Shown here: one piece after another, positions 63,101 to 64,000 of the stretch
Layout: each line of letters starts with the position of its first letter
How positions within the stretch are numbered: position 1 is the stretch's first letter
Assembly (NCBI GenBank): GCA_023159155.1
Contig: JAJNNX010000001.1
Location: 2,852,001-2,916,000 of the forward strand
Length of the DNA: 64,000 nt
Origin: Ustulina deusta
Lineage: Eukaryota; Ascomycota; Sordariomycetes; Xylariales; Xylariaceae
Reading direction: 5' to 3'
Position numbers and translations under genes: made by a program
Notes under the pieces: model-generated
What the model saw: the letters and a program-made list of their open reading frames with translations, nothing else
The model's database searches: none
What the model was told of the DNA's origin: nothing

Positions 63101-64000
63101 TCGATGGGCGCGGCATGTAATATGTAATGCAAGTGCAGATGCAGATGCAGCAGCCCGAGGGAAGGAAAACGGGCCTTGGTCATGAATGTACCCTCTCCCT
63201 TCACCTCACGCACGGCCGGCAATGCACCCAGCCCGGCGCTGGCTTGGTATGTTGCCTGCCTACCTCGCCTTACCTTGCCCCTTGCCCTGCCTCCCACCAC
63301 TACCGGCATGATGTAGTATACATCAACATGGTGTACGGTAGGTGGTATACTTTCTCTTTTATTTTCGGTACGGCACTCCTTTTGCTCGCTAGCCAGAACC
63401 TGGTTCAACCACCCCTCTGTGGTATGGCATCGGTCCATCCGGGGTGCAGCATGTATGTCTTATGTGCACACCACAGCGTTAGCTTGTTGGTTATACCTAC
63501 CTATTGTAAATTCAATTTATTATTATTATTATTTATTTTTCGACCTAGGCTTGATGCTAGCCCGGGTACCTGGTAGCAGCAGCATGCCTACTGTAAGTCT
63601 ATGCAACCCGAATGCACCAGCGCCGTTTCACCATCCCTCGTGGCATGGCCCGGGAAATATTCAATAGTGGTACTTTATCAAGATGCTGGGATCAATTGAC
63701 ACCTGGGTATCGACGTAGGACTTAAATACCCATTCAATCCTAGCGTCAATTCTATATTTTCGGCGCGACTTGGATCAGTTTGGGATGCGGGTGACATATT
63801 CCTTTTTTCATGTGCAGCAACGATGAATGAATTCCATTCACTTAAGGTTTTCAGAAAACCGATGACGCTGATAGCCGAAGCTCTCCAATGGAGGCGATGA
63901 TAACGAATAACGAGGCACGACGAGCAAATGATGTCATTTTCTTTTGGCACGTGTTCATACAGTCAGTGGTGAACGTGCTGCTCGTGAGTGCTTGCAAGAC
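60174..64000. other. intergenic region right of CON7 to window end
   Basis: No supportable gene. Frames such as plus 61442-61954, minus 62224-62706 and plus 63127-63576 overlap others on the opposite strand and show no domain. G-runs occur near 62651-62661 and 62885-62892. A gene starting beyond the right edge may have its promoter here. Confidence 0.5.

Overview
The window looks like a chromosome segment of a filamentous ascomycete (Pezizomycotina, probably Sordariomycetes). The evidence is eukaryotic gene structure with many short introns (mostly 50-180 nt, often with a CTAAC/CTGAC branch sequence), GCCACCATG-like start contexts, and a gene set typical of mould fungi: the NADPH-oxidase regulator NoxR, the C2H2 regulator CON7, an AA9 polysaccharide monooxygenase, and a chitin deacetylase with CBM18 modules. 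Gene models were built by joining reading frames at splice sites and checking phase and known protein families. No database search was possible.

Layout, left to right. 0.7-3.2 kb: patatin-type lipase of the TGL3/4/5 class. 4.6-5.6 kb: intradiol (catechol/hydroxyquinol-type) dioxygenase. 6.5-8.5 kb: Sec12, the Sar1 exchange factor. 8.8-13.0 kb: two divergently transcribed paralogues of the DUF5672 putative glycosyltransferase family, with an unrecognised 115-codon ORF between them. 15.1-17.7 kb: secreted chitin deacetylase with several CBM18 modules, followed by what may be an eroded extra module. 19.8-20.8 kb: uricase. 21.3-22.0 kb (minus): mitochondrial ribosomal protein uL13m. 22.8-24.1 kb: copper chaperone for superoxide dismutase. 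28.4-30.2 kb: NoxR. 32.0-36.0 kb: the TORC2 subunit Rictor/Tsc11. 36.8-39.2 kb: ThiD-TenA fusion (Thi20-like). 40.1-42.6 kb: DEAD-box helicase Dbp2. 43.7-45.2 kb: AA9 monooxygenase. 45.9-46.0 kb (minus): intron-containing tRNA-Asp(GTC), with a tandem repeat on its 5' side carrying pieces of the same tRNA. 58.4-60.2 kb: CON7. The rest (notably 24.1-28.4, 46.3-58.4 and 60.2-64 kb) is gene-poor. It is full of short CCTAGGTAGG/TACACTA-type motifs and contains a few tRNA-like relics.

The genes do not form one pathway or a secondary-metabolite cluster; most are housekeeping genes. Loose themes are reactive oxygen and copper (CCS1, NoxR, the copper enzyme AA9, uricase), cell-wall and plant-polymer enzymes (chitin deacetylase, AA9, intradiol dioxygenase), and growth/morphogenesis control (Rictor, NoxR, CON7). 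The best second-look items are the tRNA-Asp with its 59-nt intron and adjacent ~115-bp tandem tRNA-fragment repeat, the probable GC-AG intron in the lipase gene, the uricase without a visible peroxisomal signal, the long DBP2 intron, and the DUF5672 pair.
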